Part shown: positions 17,610-26,319 of the stretch, one piece after another
How the letters are laid out: each line of letters starts with the position of its first letter
Position numbering within the stretch: position 1 is the first letter of the stretch
From: Halobacteriovorax sp. HLS
GTDB taxonomy: Bacteria; Bdellovibrionota; Bacteriovoracia; Bacteriovoracales; Bacteriovoracaceae
Length of the DNA stretch: 64,000 nucleotides
Direction of reading: 5' to 3'
Assembly: GCF_004006665.1 (NCBI RefSeq)
Contig: NZ_QOCL01000014.1
Coordinates: 186,001-250,000 of the forward strand
Translations under genes and position numbers: made by a program
The notes under the pieces: model-generated
Databases searched by the model: none
Told to the model about the DNA's origin: nothing
Seen by the model: only the letters and a program-made list of their open reading frames with translations

Positions 17610-18598
17610 GTTTTTTTAAAAATAAAAAAACAATTTCTTTTTTGATTAAGCTCATTGTCACTTCTGCCTTTGTTTATTGGTCTATTTCTAGTGAAAAATT
17701 CGATTTTGAAAATATTAGAATTGGAATTACTAACTTTAAACTTGCCTCTATCTTTCTTATTTTAACCTTTATTCAACTTTGCCTAGGTTCCTATCGCTCA
17801 ATGCTCTTGTTGCAGTTGAAGCAGAATAATTTTTCTAACCTAGTAAGTATAACAAAGATAACTTGGGCTTCATCATTTATCCATTGTGTTAGCCCAGTAT
17901 CTTTAATAAGTGATGTTTATAGAATTAAGCAGTTAATGTATATTGAAAAAAATAATATAAAAGATAATAGTATCTATACTTCAATTTATTCAAAGATATT
18001 TTCTGTCTTGGCCTTAATGGTGATATCTTGTGTTTCATTAACATTTCTAGATATCGTACCGACTCAAATCTCTATTTTAAAAAAAGGACTCTACCTATCT
18101 CTTGGATTTATTATCTTTATGATTATTTTTAGAAGCTTAGTTGTAAAAGGACTTAAAAAAGTTATTAACTCCTTCTATACTTTGAGTAAAGCTCAGTTTT
18201 ATACAGAGAGAATAGACAACTTTAGGCTATATAATAGAAACTTTATGAATGATAAGACTAAAATGTCTTCTGTTTTTATTTTGACAGTTCTGCTTCAATT
18301 ATTAAACTCTATTTCGATATTATTAATCACCTATGCTCTAAATCCTAATATAGATATAAGTAGTATTGAGTTACTGTGCGTAGTTCCGATTGGTATTTTT
18401 ATTATGACTTTACCAATTTCATTTTCTGGGTTAGGTGTTGGACATCTTGCATTCTCTAAACTTCTTCAGTTCTTTAGTATTTATAATGGAGCAGATATTT
18501 TCTCTGTTTTTTTTGCGTTTTCTTTGGTGTTTAACTTATTAGGAGCAATTCCATTTATCAGTGTTTTAAGAAGTGATTTTAAGGATAAAAATGATTGA
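17606..18598 (+). CDS. UPF0104 / lysylphosphatidylglycerol-synthase-type membrane protein
   Basis: A 330-residue protein with about eight hydrophobic segments, resembling the flippase-like domain of MprF and the UPF0104 group. WASSFIHCVSPVSLISDVYRIKQL and LPISFSGLGVGHLAFSKLLQFF match conserved loops of that family. Members are often found in glycan loci, and some are thought to move lipids. The start is TTG, with AAGGGG seven bases upstream, overlapping the previous stop by three bases. It might act on lipid-linked sugars, but this is not shown. Confidence 0.75.
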   Translation: MSFFKNKKTISFLIKLIVTSAFVYWSISSEKFDFENIRIGITNFKLASIFLILTFIQLCLGSYRSMLLLQLKQNNFSNLVSITKITWASSFIHCVSPVSLISDVYRIKQLMYIEKNNIKDNSIYTSIYSKIFSVLALMVISCVSLTFLDIVPTQISILKKGLYLSLGFIIFMIIFRSLVVKGLKKVINSFYTLSKAQFYTERIDNFRLYNRNFMNDKTKMSSVFILTVLLQLLNSISILLITYALNPNIDISSIELLCVVPIGIFIMTLPISFSGLGVGHLAFSKLLQFFSIYNGADIFSVFFAFSLVFNLLGAIPFISVLRSDFKDKND

Positions 18599-20030
18599 TA
18601 ATAAATTTCGAGGTGCGATTAAAATATTGATATACCTGTTCTTTATAGCAGTTGCTGTCGTCAGCTCTGTCGCCGCTTATATGTATCCAGGAAGTTGGAT
18701 TCTGTATATGGTCTTTAGTTTTGTATCGACTTATTTACTCTATTTAGGTTTTAGAAGAGATCATATCTTTTTTGATTCTTTTATAGGTGTCTTTTTGTGG
18801 CTTGGTTTCTGGCTAAAGATGTCTGTTCGAATTATTTATTTGGATAGTCAATACTTAGAAGAAGTAGGGCATTTTACTGTAGAAAAAGCTCCCTATGAAA
18901 ACCTTTTGCTTGTTATAATAGTCGCGAAATTAGGATTAATTGTTTTTAATCATATACGAAGAAAAGTATTTTTCTATAAAAAGAAATTACTGGAGGCTGA
19001 TCAAACTAGTTTTCTTCCTTTCTATTCTAAATATAGGGTATATCTTTGGAGTTGTTTGATAATAGCTTCGATAGGGTGGGCATGGTTTAATTTATACTTT
19101 GGTATTTATCAAAGAGGAATGATCCCATCGACTATACTTCCTTTTGGTATGAACGGTATTATAAAGTGGCTTGTCTTATTTGGAGGAGCTAGTGTTAGTG
19201 CTATGTTAATTTCTTTTGAAATTAAGCTCAAAAAAGAAGTTTCTTACTTTTGTATAATTTTAGCAATTTTAGAAACATTTATCTCATCTGTTTCAATGTT
19301 TTCCAGGGGAATGATTTTAAATTCAAGTGCATTAATTTTTGGAGGGATTGAGGATAATCGTTTTCTAAATAAGCCCGTAAATTTTAAAAAGCTGCTCTTT
19401 ACATGTTTACTATTTGTTGCCTTATTTGGCTCATCTGTATATGTCGTTAACTACCTTAGACATAATACGTATATTAACTCCAAACGAATTTCTTTGTCTT
19501 CTTTAACTAGCGCTAATGTAGCTAAGAATTTTGAGGTCTTAAATGAAGGTGTGTCTCTACTCTTTCTTGATAGGTGGGTAGGTGCTGAAGCTGCTATGGC
19601 CACGACAAGTCATCCAGATCTTGGATGGGACCTATTCAAAGAAGCTCTAAGTGATAGCTATGAAAGGGGAAAACTTGGTTTCTATGATAGGGTTATGATC
19701 AATTCCCAGTATCGACATGCTAACTTGATGAAGAATAACTTTATTTCAATCCCTGGGGCGGTATCATTTTTTTATTACCCTGGTTCGAAGTTATTTCTAT
19801 TTTTTGCGATGTTTTGTATTGGTGGAATCGGTTTCTTGTTTGAGTGGATAGCGTTCAGGGCAAGTTATGGTAGCTTATTTATGTCATCTTTAGTTGGACA
19901 AATTGTAGCGTACCGGTTTTCTCATTTTGGATATGTTCCTAAGCAAAGTTATTTATTATTCGGAACTTTATTAGCTAATATGCTTATAGTTTTTGTCCTC
20001 TTGAGGCTATTCAATAAGTTGAAAAAATAA
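18591..20030 (+). CDS. Oligosaccharide repeat unit polymerase-like membrane protein (Wzy candidate 1)
   Basis: About 479 residues and roughly ten to twelve hydrophobic segments, with a long loop around residues 300-390 (VGAEAAMATTSHPDLGWD). This is the layout of Wzy-type polymerases, which share little sequence. It has a PglC gene just upstream, as expected. I start at the ATG at 18591 with AAGGAT five bases upstream, which overlaps the previous gene by eight bases; a GTG lies further up. Its stop sits inside a 13-bp inverted repeat shared with the convergent gene. Family membership is likely; the polymer is unknown. Confidence 0.65.
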   Translation: MIDNKFRGAIKILIYLFFIAVAVVSSVAAYMYPGSWILYMVFSFVSTYLLYLGFRRDHIFFDSFIGVFLWLGFWLKMSVRIIYLDSQYLEEVGHFTVEKAPYENLLLVIIVAKLGLIVFNHIRRKVFFYKKKLLEADQTSFLPFYSKYRVYLWSCLIIASIGWAWFNLYFGIYQRGMIPSTILPFGMNGIIKWLVLFGGASVSAMLISFEIKLKKEVSYFCIILAILETFISSVSMFSRGMILNSSALIFGGIEDNRFLNKPVNFKKLLFTCLLFVALFGSSVYVVNYLRHNTYINSKRISLSSLTSANVAKNFEVLNEGVSLLFLDRWVGAEAAMATTSHPDLGWDLFKEALSDSYERGKLGFYDRVMINSQYRHANLMKNNFISIPGAVSFFYYPGSKLFLFFAMFCIGGIGFLFEWIAFRASYGSLFMSSLVGQIVAYRFSHFGYVPKQSYLLFGTLLANMLIVFVLLRLFNKLKK

Positions 20031-20041
20031 CTTATTGAATA
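20008..20041. terminator. Bidirectional hairpin over convergent stop codons
   Basis: A perfect 13-bp inverted repeat, TATTCAATAAGTT at 20008-20020 and its complement at 20029-20041, with an 8-base A-rich loop. It covers the stop codons of both convergent genes. The stem is AT-rich and there is no long T tract, so it is a terminator or 3'-end protector by position rather than by classical form. Confidence 0.5.
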
Positions 20042-21981
20042 TTCTTGCACTCATCTTTTAAATTCTTTAATAAGTTTGAAGAGTTTTTTTCAAAACATTG
20101 ATCAATTACAGTTGTATTCTGGGGATTGTAGTCTTTAACTATCTTTTTCAAGCTCTCTCTAAACTCTCTAGGTGAGTTAGACTCCGATGCTGTAATTAAT
20201 CCTTTAAGGTTTTCGTAGAAACACTCTGATAGAGGCCTTGATTTTGCTACTTTCACGAGAGAGTGTGTTGTAGGAAGAATATTCTCTTCTTTAATAAGTA
20301 GCTCTTCATAGAGTTTCTCACCAGGTCTTAATCCAGTGAAAATAATACTAATATCATGATTTAAGCGAAGTCCAGCAAGTGCTATCATTTGCTTGGCTAG
20401 GTCTACAATCTTAACTGGAGAGCCCATATCTAGAACAAATATTTCTCCGCCATTACCTATAGTTCCGGCCTGCAGAACTAGTCTGCTTGCTTCTGGGATT
20501 GACATGAAATATCTTTCGATATCTTTGTGAGTTACTGTAATTGGACCGCCATCTTGAATTTGTTTTTTGAAAAGTGGTATTACGCTCCCACTGCTCCCTA
20601 AGACATTACCAAACCTAACTATCATAAATTTAGTTTTACTTGTTTCTTTTTGCGTATGCAAGCAGACCATTTCGGCAGTTCTCTTAGTTGCGCCCATCAC
20701 GTTTGTGGGATTTACTGCTTTGTCTGTGGAAATTAAAACAAATCGATCAACAAGATACTTACTTGAAATCTCGGCAACTGTTTTAGTGCCTAGTATATTG
20801 GTTTGAACTGACTGATAAGGATTCTCCTCCATAAGAGGAACATGCTTATAAGCTGCAGCGTGAAAAACAATCTCTGGTTGAAACTTCTTAAATGTACATT
20901 CAACAGAGTCCCTGTTCTTTACGTCACCAATTATAGTCGTGTAATTGAGTTGTGGATATGTAATTTTAAGATTCCTTTCTAGCTGGTATAAGTTAAACTC
21001 ATTCTGCTCAAACAAGATAAGGTGCTTTGGCTTAAACTTTGCTATTTGGTTGCATAATTCAGAGCCAATCGATCCTCCTGCCCCAGTTACTAGAATCTTC
21101 TTTCCTGATAGCATATTTTCAATTGAAGTTGTGTCTAGTACAACTTGCTTTCTACCTAAAAGGTCCTCTGGTTCAAGATTTCTCAGTTGGGAAAGGTAGC
21201 TTTTCTTCCCAAAGAAGTCTGTCATTTTCGGAATCGTTTTGATTTCGACATCCAAATCGTTACATGAGTCGACGATCATTCTTAATAGGTCTGGACTCGC
21301 ATCGGGTATAGCTATGAAAATTTTTGAAATATTTCTGTCTCTAATTATTGAAGTGTAGTGTTCTTGCTGTCCAAAAATAGGTAGACCGTGCAAGTGTCTT
21401 CCGTGATCAGTTTTATTAACATCTAGAAAAGCTACTACTTTTATCTCAAGGGACTTCTGTGCGCGAATTTCTCGAAATAACCTTTCTCCTCCAGAGCCTG
21501 TACCTACGATGAGAGCATTTTTATAATTTTTGGTGGTTACAAAGTTTAGATCATCCGTCAGTAGTCTGTAAGCAAATCTGGACCCTCCTAGGGAAACCAC
21601 GAGAAGCAACCAGTCAATAATAAAAGCAGACCTTGGAATCATGTCCAATCTGTTAAATAAGAAAAATATTGAAGTTGATGTCAGCACTGCTATCGTAGCA
21701 CCTTTAATTAACCTTAATAGGTCTGGAGTACTGGAGTATCTCCAGATACCTTTATAGAGACCGTTGAGATAAAATGTGAACGATTGAACAACTGTATTTA
21801 TAATAAGAATGATTATTAAATATTCAAGAGGGATATAAGTAGGAAATAGATTCCCGTCTCGAATAGATAGCGCAAAGTAAAAACTAGTAAAAGCAAAGAA
21901 AGTATCACTTGTAATAGCAAGTAGAATTTTTTGTTTCGGCTTAAAATTTTGAATTTTCTGCAAAACGGTTGTCTTTTGCAT
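20032..21981 (-). CDS. Membrane-bound nucleotide-sugar dehydratase (PglF/WbpM/CapD-like)
   Basis: A 649-residue protein. The first ~150 residues contain about four membrane helices, residues ~150-280 are a CoA-binding-like Rossmann domain (ALIVGTGSGGERLFREI), and the rest is an SDR (VTGAGGSIGSELCNQI). STDKAVNPTNVMGATKR is the catalytic segment, with Met-x3-Lys in place of Tyr-x3-Lys, and GLRPGEKLYEELL is C-terminal. Such enzymes make UDP-4-keto-6-deoxy-GlcNAc for D-QuiNAc, FucNAc or diamino sugars. A good ribosome site (AGAAGAGG) precedes the ATG. It stands alone on the minus strand. Confidence 0.92.
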   Translation of the reverse strand: MQKTTVLQKIQNFKPKQKILLAITSDTFFAFTSFYFALSIRDGNLFPTYIPLEYLIIILIINTVVQSFTFYLNGLYKGIWRYSSTPDLLRLIKGATIAVLTSTSIFFLFNRLDMIPRSAFIIDWLLLVVSLGGSRFAYRLLTDDLNFVTTKNYKNALIVGTGSGGERLFREIRAQKSLEIKVVAFLDVNKTDHGRHLHGLPIFGQQEHYTSIIRDRNISKIFIAIPDASPDLLRMIVDSCNDLDVEIKTIPKMTDFFGKKSYLSQLRNLEPEDLLGRKQVVLDTTSIENMLSGKKILVTGAGGSIGSELCNQIAKFKPKHLILFEQNEFNLYQLERNLKITYPQLNYTTIIGDVKNRDSVECTFKKFQPEIVFHAAAYKHVPLMEENPYQSVQTNILGTKTVAEISSKYLVDRFVLISTDKAVNPTNVMGATKRTAEMVCLHTQKETSKTKFMIVRFGNVLGSSGSVIPLFKKQIQDGGPITVTHKDIERYFMSIPEASRLVLQAGTIGNGGEIFVLDMGSPVKIVDLAKQMIALAGLRLNHDISIIFTGLRPGEKLYEELLIKEENILPTTHSLVKVAKSRPLSECFYENLKGLITASESNSPREFRESLKKIVKDYNPQNTTVIDQCFEKNSSNLLKNLKDECKNIQ

Positions 21982-22009
21982 AGCGTAGGCCTCTTCTATG
22001 TATAGTTTT

Positions 22010-22017
22010 ATTATACA
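22010..22017 (-). promoter_or_regulatory. Extended -10 element for the PglF-like gene
   Basis: On the minus strand the bases read TGTATAAT about 30 bases before the ATG at 21981. No good -35 is visible, which is usual for extended -10 promoters. Confidence 0.45.
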
Positions 22018-22058
22018 TTTTTATCGTAAACGATATATTATTGCACTAAATAAAAGGA

Positions 22059-22089
22059 GAGGAGTTGTAGGTATTTTACAAGGCTCCTC
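22059..22089 (+). other. Bulged hairpin in the long leader of the 22180 gene
   Basis: GAGGAG-TTGTA (22059-22069) pairs with TACAA-GG-CTCCTC (22077-22089): six plus five base pairs with a two-base GG bulge and a seven-base loop. No T tract follows, so it is not an ordinary terminator. A second 7-bp hairpin, TTTATCT/AGATAAA, is at 22114-22133. The hairpin contains a GGAG/CTCC pairing. Confidence 0.5.
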
Positions 22090-22179
22090 GCCTAAATAGA
22101 ATAATTTACATAATTTATCTATATTAAGATAAAGATAAATTTGCTAGGGTTGTCATTCAAATATGTTTAGGAGAGAGAA

Positions 22180-23130
22180 GTGAAGGTTTTTGATTTATCC
22201 ATAGTTATACCTATTTATAATGAAGAGGATAATATAGCGGATTTATATCAAGAGATAGTGGAAGCTTTGTCTGGAGAAAATATCTCATACGAGATAATTT
22301 TTGTTAACGATGGTTCTAAAGATAAGTCGGAAGAGATTATTAATGAGATTGGGGCAAAAAACCCAATTGTGAAAGGACTTCACTTTAAAAGAAATTTTGG
22401 ACAAACTGCTGCTATGGCAGCAGGGATTGAAGCTGGGACCGGAAATTTATTAGGTTTTCTTGATGGTGATCGCCAGAACGATCCAAATGATATTCCATCA
22501 ATGTTGAAAGAGTTTAGTAACGGGTATGATGTAGTCGTTGGGTGGAGAAAAAATAGACAAGATGCAGTTGTATCGAGAAAAATTCCTTCAAAAATTGCAA
22601 ATTATTTAATTAGAAGAATAGGAAAGGTTGAGGTTCACGATTTAGGCTGTACCTTGAAAATATTTAAAAGAGAGTTAATTCAAGATATTAAGCTTTATGG
22701 AGAAATGCACAGGTTTATCCCTCTCTATGCTGAAGCTGCAGGTGGTAGAATTAAAGAGGTGGTTGTTAACCATCGAGCGAGAGTTGCTGGAGAGACGAAG
22801 TATGGTATAAGTCGAACTTTTAAGGTAATACTAGACTTAATCGTAGTTAAGTTTCTTCTTCATTATTCAACTAGGCCAATGCACTTTTTTGGAATCTTTA
22901 GCTTTAGCTTCTTCTTAATGACTGTTGGGTGTAGCTTTGCTTTAATGTTGCACATGTACCTACATAAAATTTCGATGATACAGAGTCCTTTACTTGTTTT
23001 GTCGAGTGTTTTTCTTTCTTTGAGTGTTAATTCCATATTACTAGGATTAATCTCGGAATTATTAATGAGAACATACTTTAGCGGAAACGAAAAAACTTCG
23101 TACAACATTAAAGAAAGAGTGAACTTCTAA
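22180..23130 (+). CDS. ArnC/GtrB-like polyprenyl-phosphate glycosyltransferase (GT2)
   Basis: A 316-residue enzyme. SIVIPIYNEEDNIADL and IIFVNDGSKD start the GT-A domain, FLDGDRQNDP carries the DxD, and RRNFGQTAAMAAG-like sequence lies between. Two C-terminal hydrophobic segments (about residues 228-255 and 265-290) give the ArnC/GtrB/DPM1 topology. This group loads a sugar onto undecaprenyl phosphate in the cytoplasm for use by multi-spanning transferases outside. The start is GTG with AGGAGAG upstream. Confidence 0.88.
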   Translation: MKVFDLSIVIPIYNEEDNIADLYQEIVEALSGENISYEIIFVNDGSKDKSEEIINEIGAKNPIVKGLHFKRNFGQTAAMAAGIEAGTGNLLGFLDGDRQNDPNDIPSMLKEFSNGYDVVVGWRKNRQDAVVSRKIPSKIANYLIRRIGKVEVHDLGCTLKIFKRELIQDIKLYGEMHRFIPLYAEAAGGRIKEVVVNHRARVAGETKYGISRTFKVILDLIVVKFLLHYSTRPMHFFGIFSFSFFLMTVGCSFALMLHMYLHKISMIQSPLLVLSSVFLSLSVNSILLGLISELLMRTYFSGNEKTSYNIKERVNF

Positions 23131-23139
23131 GAGATAAAT

Positions 23140-24966
23140 ATGTGTGGAATCGCTGGATATGTTGGAAGTGCTTCAAAGGAGACTTTAGATAGAATGATAT
23201 CTAAAGTGAGATATCGTGGCCCCGATGAGATCAATACTCATGTTTCTAAAGTTGATTCTATTCACTTTGCTCACTCTAGGCTTTCTATTTTAGATATTAC
23301 TACTGGACAACAACCAATGTTGGATGGTGATAATGTAATTGTCTTTAATGGAGAAATTTATAATTACTTGGAACTTAGGAATGAGCTAGTTTCTCTTGGT
23401 CATGACTTTATTACTGATCACAGCGACACGGAAGTTATTTTAAAGGGCTATGCTCAGTGGGGAGAATCTGTTCTAAATAAGCTCAATGGAATGTTTGCAT
23501 TTAGCTTATACGACTCTAAAAATAAAATAGTTTTCTTTGCTAGAGATAGGTTTGGTCAAAAACCATTTTTCTATAGTCATGGGAAAAGCTTTGTCTTTTC
23601 CTCGGAGTTGCATTCTCTTTGTGAGCATGAAGAAATTAATCCTGTTGTGGATAAATTATCACTTGCAAAGTATTTTGCCTTTAACAGTATCCCTGCACCA
23701 TCTACTATTTTTAAAAAAATTTTTAAATTGCCACCAGGATCGTACGGAATTCTTAATTTAGAGAAAAATTCATTATCTATTAAAAAGTATTTTTCGTATA
23801 AAATAAGTGAAGAATCAATGTCTTATAATGAAGCTTTGAGACTTTATGAGGATAAATTAGTTTCGAGTACTGAGAGGCATTTGAGGGCAGATGTTCCTAT
23901 TGGTCTTTTTTTAAGTGGTGGGATTGACTCCTCAACTCTCGCATATATCGCTAAGTCCAAGCTTTCACAGGAGTTAGATTCTTATAGTATTGGCTTTGAT
24001 GAAAAAAGCTTTGATGAGAGTTCGTTTGCTAAATTGGTTGCGAATGAGCTGGGGCTCAAACATCATCATAAAGTCGTAAAACTGGAGATGGTTGAAGATC
24101 TGATTAGCAAGATTATTCCTTTGATGGATGAGCCCATGGGAGATAGTTCAATACTACCTACCTATTTACTTTCTGAGTTTGCTTCTTCCTCTAAGAAGGT
24201 GTGTGTCGGTGGTGATGCCGCTGACGAATTATTTTTTGGTTATGACCCATTCAAGGCGCTTGGAGCTGCTAAGATATGCAGTTTAATACTTCCAAAACTT
24301 ACGAGAAAATGGATTTATAAAGCGATTGATTATCTATTGCCTGTGAAGCATTCAAATATGAGTTTTGACTTTAAAGTGAGAAGATTTTTACGAGGCCTGC
24401 AGTATGACTCTAAGTTTTGGGGGATGATGTGGATGTCGTCCTTGGATCTAAGTGAAATTAATACTTTGTTAGAAGAAAATTATTCGTTAGAGGACCTTTT
24501 CCATGAATCTGGCGGGGAAAGTAGAAATGAAGAAGAACAGCTAGTCGATCATTTTTGTTCAAGCTACCTTCCTGGTAATATACTGACAAAAGTTGATAGG
24601 GCAAGCATGTATAATTCTCTCGAAGTTAGAGCTCCTTTTCTAGACAACGAGTTAGTTGAATTCTCTCAAAGACTTCCTCGAAATTTTAAATACAATAAAG
24701 GTAGAACTAAGTTTTTATTAAGAGATTATTTAAAGTCTAAGTTACCAGAGTCAATAGTTGAAAGACCAAAGAAAGGTTTTGGAGTACCTATGGCAAAATG
24801 GTTGTTAAATAAAGAAATTTTTAGATTTAAGAATGAGTCACAACTTTTAAATAAGAAGTTTATTAATGATAAAATTCATATGCATAGATCTTTAAGTGAA
24901 AATAATAAAGATTTTTTATGGAATTTATATGTTCTAGAAAATTCTTTTGCGGGGAAATATCTTTAA
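23140..24966 (+). CDS. asnB: Glutamine-hydrolysing asparagine synthase-type amidotransferase
   Basis: A 608-residue class II amidotransferase. Cys2 (MCGIAGYVG) is the glutaminase nucleophile; RGPDE and FNGEIYN line that site. LFLSGGIDSSTLAYIA is the PP-loop of the synthetase domain, with GGDAADELFFGY and LTKVDRASMYNSLEVRAPFLD following. In polysaccharide loci such proteins often amidate uronic acids or other sugar carboxylates rather than aspartate, and that is likely here. It follows the GT2 gene by nine bases. Its final 33 bases overlap the convergent membrane protein gene. Confidence 0.92.
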   Translation: MCGIAGYVGSASKETLDRMISKVRYRGPDEINTHVSKVDSIHFAHSRLSILDITTGQQPMLDGDNVIVFNGEIYNYLELRNELVSLGHDFITDHSDTEVILKGYAQWGESVLNKLNGMFAFSLYDSKNKIVFFARDRFGQKPFFYSHGKSFVFSSELHSLCEHEEINPVVDKLSLAKYFAFNSIPAPSTIFKKIFKLPPGSYGILNLEKNSLSIKKYFSYKISEESMSYNEALRLYEDKLVSSTERHLRADVPIGLFLSGGIDSSTLAYIAKSKLSQELDSYSIGFDEKSFDESSFAKLVANELGLKHHHKVVKLEMVEDLISKIIPLMDEPMGDSSILPTYLLSEFASSSKKVCVGGDAADELFFGYDPFKALGAAKICSLILPKLTRKWIYKAIDYLLPVKHSNMSFDFKVRRFLRGLQYDSKFWGMMWMSSLDLSEINTLLEENYSLEDLFHESGGESRNEEEQLVDHFCSSYLPGNILTKVDRASMYNSLEVRAPFLDNELVEFSQRLPRNFKYNKGRTKFLLRDYLKSKLPESIVERPKKGFGVPMAKWLLNKEIFRFKNESQLLNKKFINDKIHMHRSLSENNKDFLWNLYVLENSFAGKYL

Positions 24967-26319
24967 GGGATATTTGTTTAATAGAATAGCGAAAACCACT
25001 AAGCACGGGAAGATCATAGTCGTTAGCGGACTTCGATACATAAAGTAACTCCAAAATCCATCAGACCAAAATGTTAGGGTATAAATCCAAAAAATAAAGA
25101 AGCAGTAGACTCCGCTTTCTTTTTTAAAAAAAGGTCTAATTATATAATCATTAAATGTAGTTAAGAGGATTAGTGCAAAAACGGACAAAATAACTCCTAG
25201 TTTTCCTAGCATGAGGTAACCATCACCAATAAGTGTTGTTCCAGAGCTATGACCTTTTTGTTTTTTCATCTTGTCTAAAACATTTGTATGAAAGTTAATA
25301 GAGCCTTTTTGTTCTTGAAATCGTTTAAGTAAGAAGGATTTTTCTTTTCCGTCTACATAGGGAGAGAATTTGTAAATAATTTCTGCATCGTAAAAATTTC
25401 TCTGATAAATCTCAACTAGTTGATTTCCAATACCGTGATAGGAACTTTTGAGCTCTTTTGTAAAAGTTGTTTTATGAATATTGCTATTTCGTATGGCCTT
25501 TCCCGTTACATAGATTATTGGAGTTATAACAATCAAAAAGATAGCGGCTTTTTTTAGAAAACGAACTGAATTATGATGAATTAATAGAAGAATAATAGGA
25601 AAATTCGTTATAAGAATAAACCCTTTACTCCCTCTAAGAACTGTTTCTAACAGAAGCCATAGATTAAAAATGCAAAAATAGATCAAAACATTTTTTTTAC
25701 TTCTACTTTCTCCGTAGAGTGTTCTACCAATGAAAAGCGTAAAGAAAAATGGGAAAACAACTGATCTCGAGAGGTTTAGAATATGTTCGATCTTATAAGG
25801 TAGAACAGGTCGCTCTACGCCCATAGCAATAATATTGAGTTTATAAGATATAAAAGTAAATACAAATGGGATTAAAATTAGCAAGGGAATGATTATATAT
25901 TTGGATATACTTTCTACATTCAACTCTGGGATGTTATTAAGCTTTGTCTTTGTTGAGGCGAGAGAGAAGAGTTGAAAAATCAAAAATGAAGTAAGGCAAA
26001 GTTCTCCAATGTATAAAGAATCCAGGTTAGAATTAAGATCTTTAAAAAATATAGAAAGAGTAATATACCCGAAGAAGCTGAGTTCAAAATATATCCACAT
26101 AACTAAAAAAGTTAGATTTTTCTTAGAATTAGTTATGAGAAGAAAGAATCTTAGTAAAAGACAGATGGGGAATAAATAGCTAAAAGATCCTAAGTGATAG
26201 CAAGAGAATACATGTAAAAATGAGATAAAAACCATAAAGAAAAGCGTATACTTATTCAATGGAAGTTGCTTATTACCTTTTACAAAGTATCCCTTAAGGT
26301 CTTGGATAAGTGAAATCAT
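24934..26319 (-). CDS. Polytopic O-antigen polymerase-like protein (Wzy candidate 2)
   Basis: A 461-residue protein with about ten or more hydrophobic segments and a long polar loop near residues 275-375 (KSSYHGIGNQLVEIYQRNFYD, then GHSSGTTLIGDGYLMLGKLG). The topology and the GDGYLMLGKLG loop are like Wzy-family polymerases. It is coupled to the upstream GT4 gene by a four-base overlap. The 3' end overlaps asnB on the other strand. It is the second Wzy-like gene in the window, so more than one polymer or linkage may be made. Confidence 0.65.
   Translation of the reverse strand: MISLIQDLKGYFVKGNKQLPLNKYTLFFMVFISFLHVFSCYHLGSFSYLFPICLLLRFFLLITNSKKNLTFLVMWIYFELSFFGYITLSIFFKDLNSNLDSLYIGELCLTSFLIFQLFSLASTKTKLNNIPELNVESISKYIIIPLLILIPFVFTFISYKLNIIAMGVERPVLPYKIEHILNLSRSVVFPFFFTLFIGRTLYGESRSKKNVLIYFCIFNLWLLLETVLRGSKGFILITNFPIILLLIHHNSVRFLKKAAIFLIVITPIIYVTGKAIRNSNIHKTTFTKELKSSYHGIGNQLVEIYQRNFYDAEIIYKFSPYVDGKEKSFLLKRFQEQKGSINFHTNVLDKMKKQKGHSSGTTLIGDGYLMLGKLGVILSVFALILLTTFNDYIIRPFFKKESGVYCFFIFWIYTLTFWSDGFWSYFMYRSPLTTMIFPCLVVFAILLNKYPLKIFPRKRIF
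24955..24975. terminator. Small hairpin at the asnB / Wzy-like convergent overlap
   Basis: AAATATC (24955-24961) and GATATTT (24969-24975) form a 7-bp stem around a 7-base loop, covering the asnB stop. AT-rich, no T tract. Confidence 0.3.
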
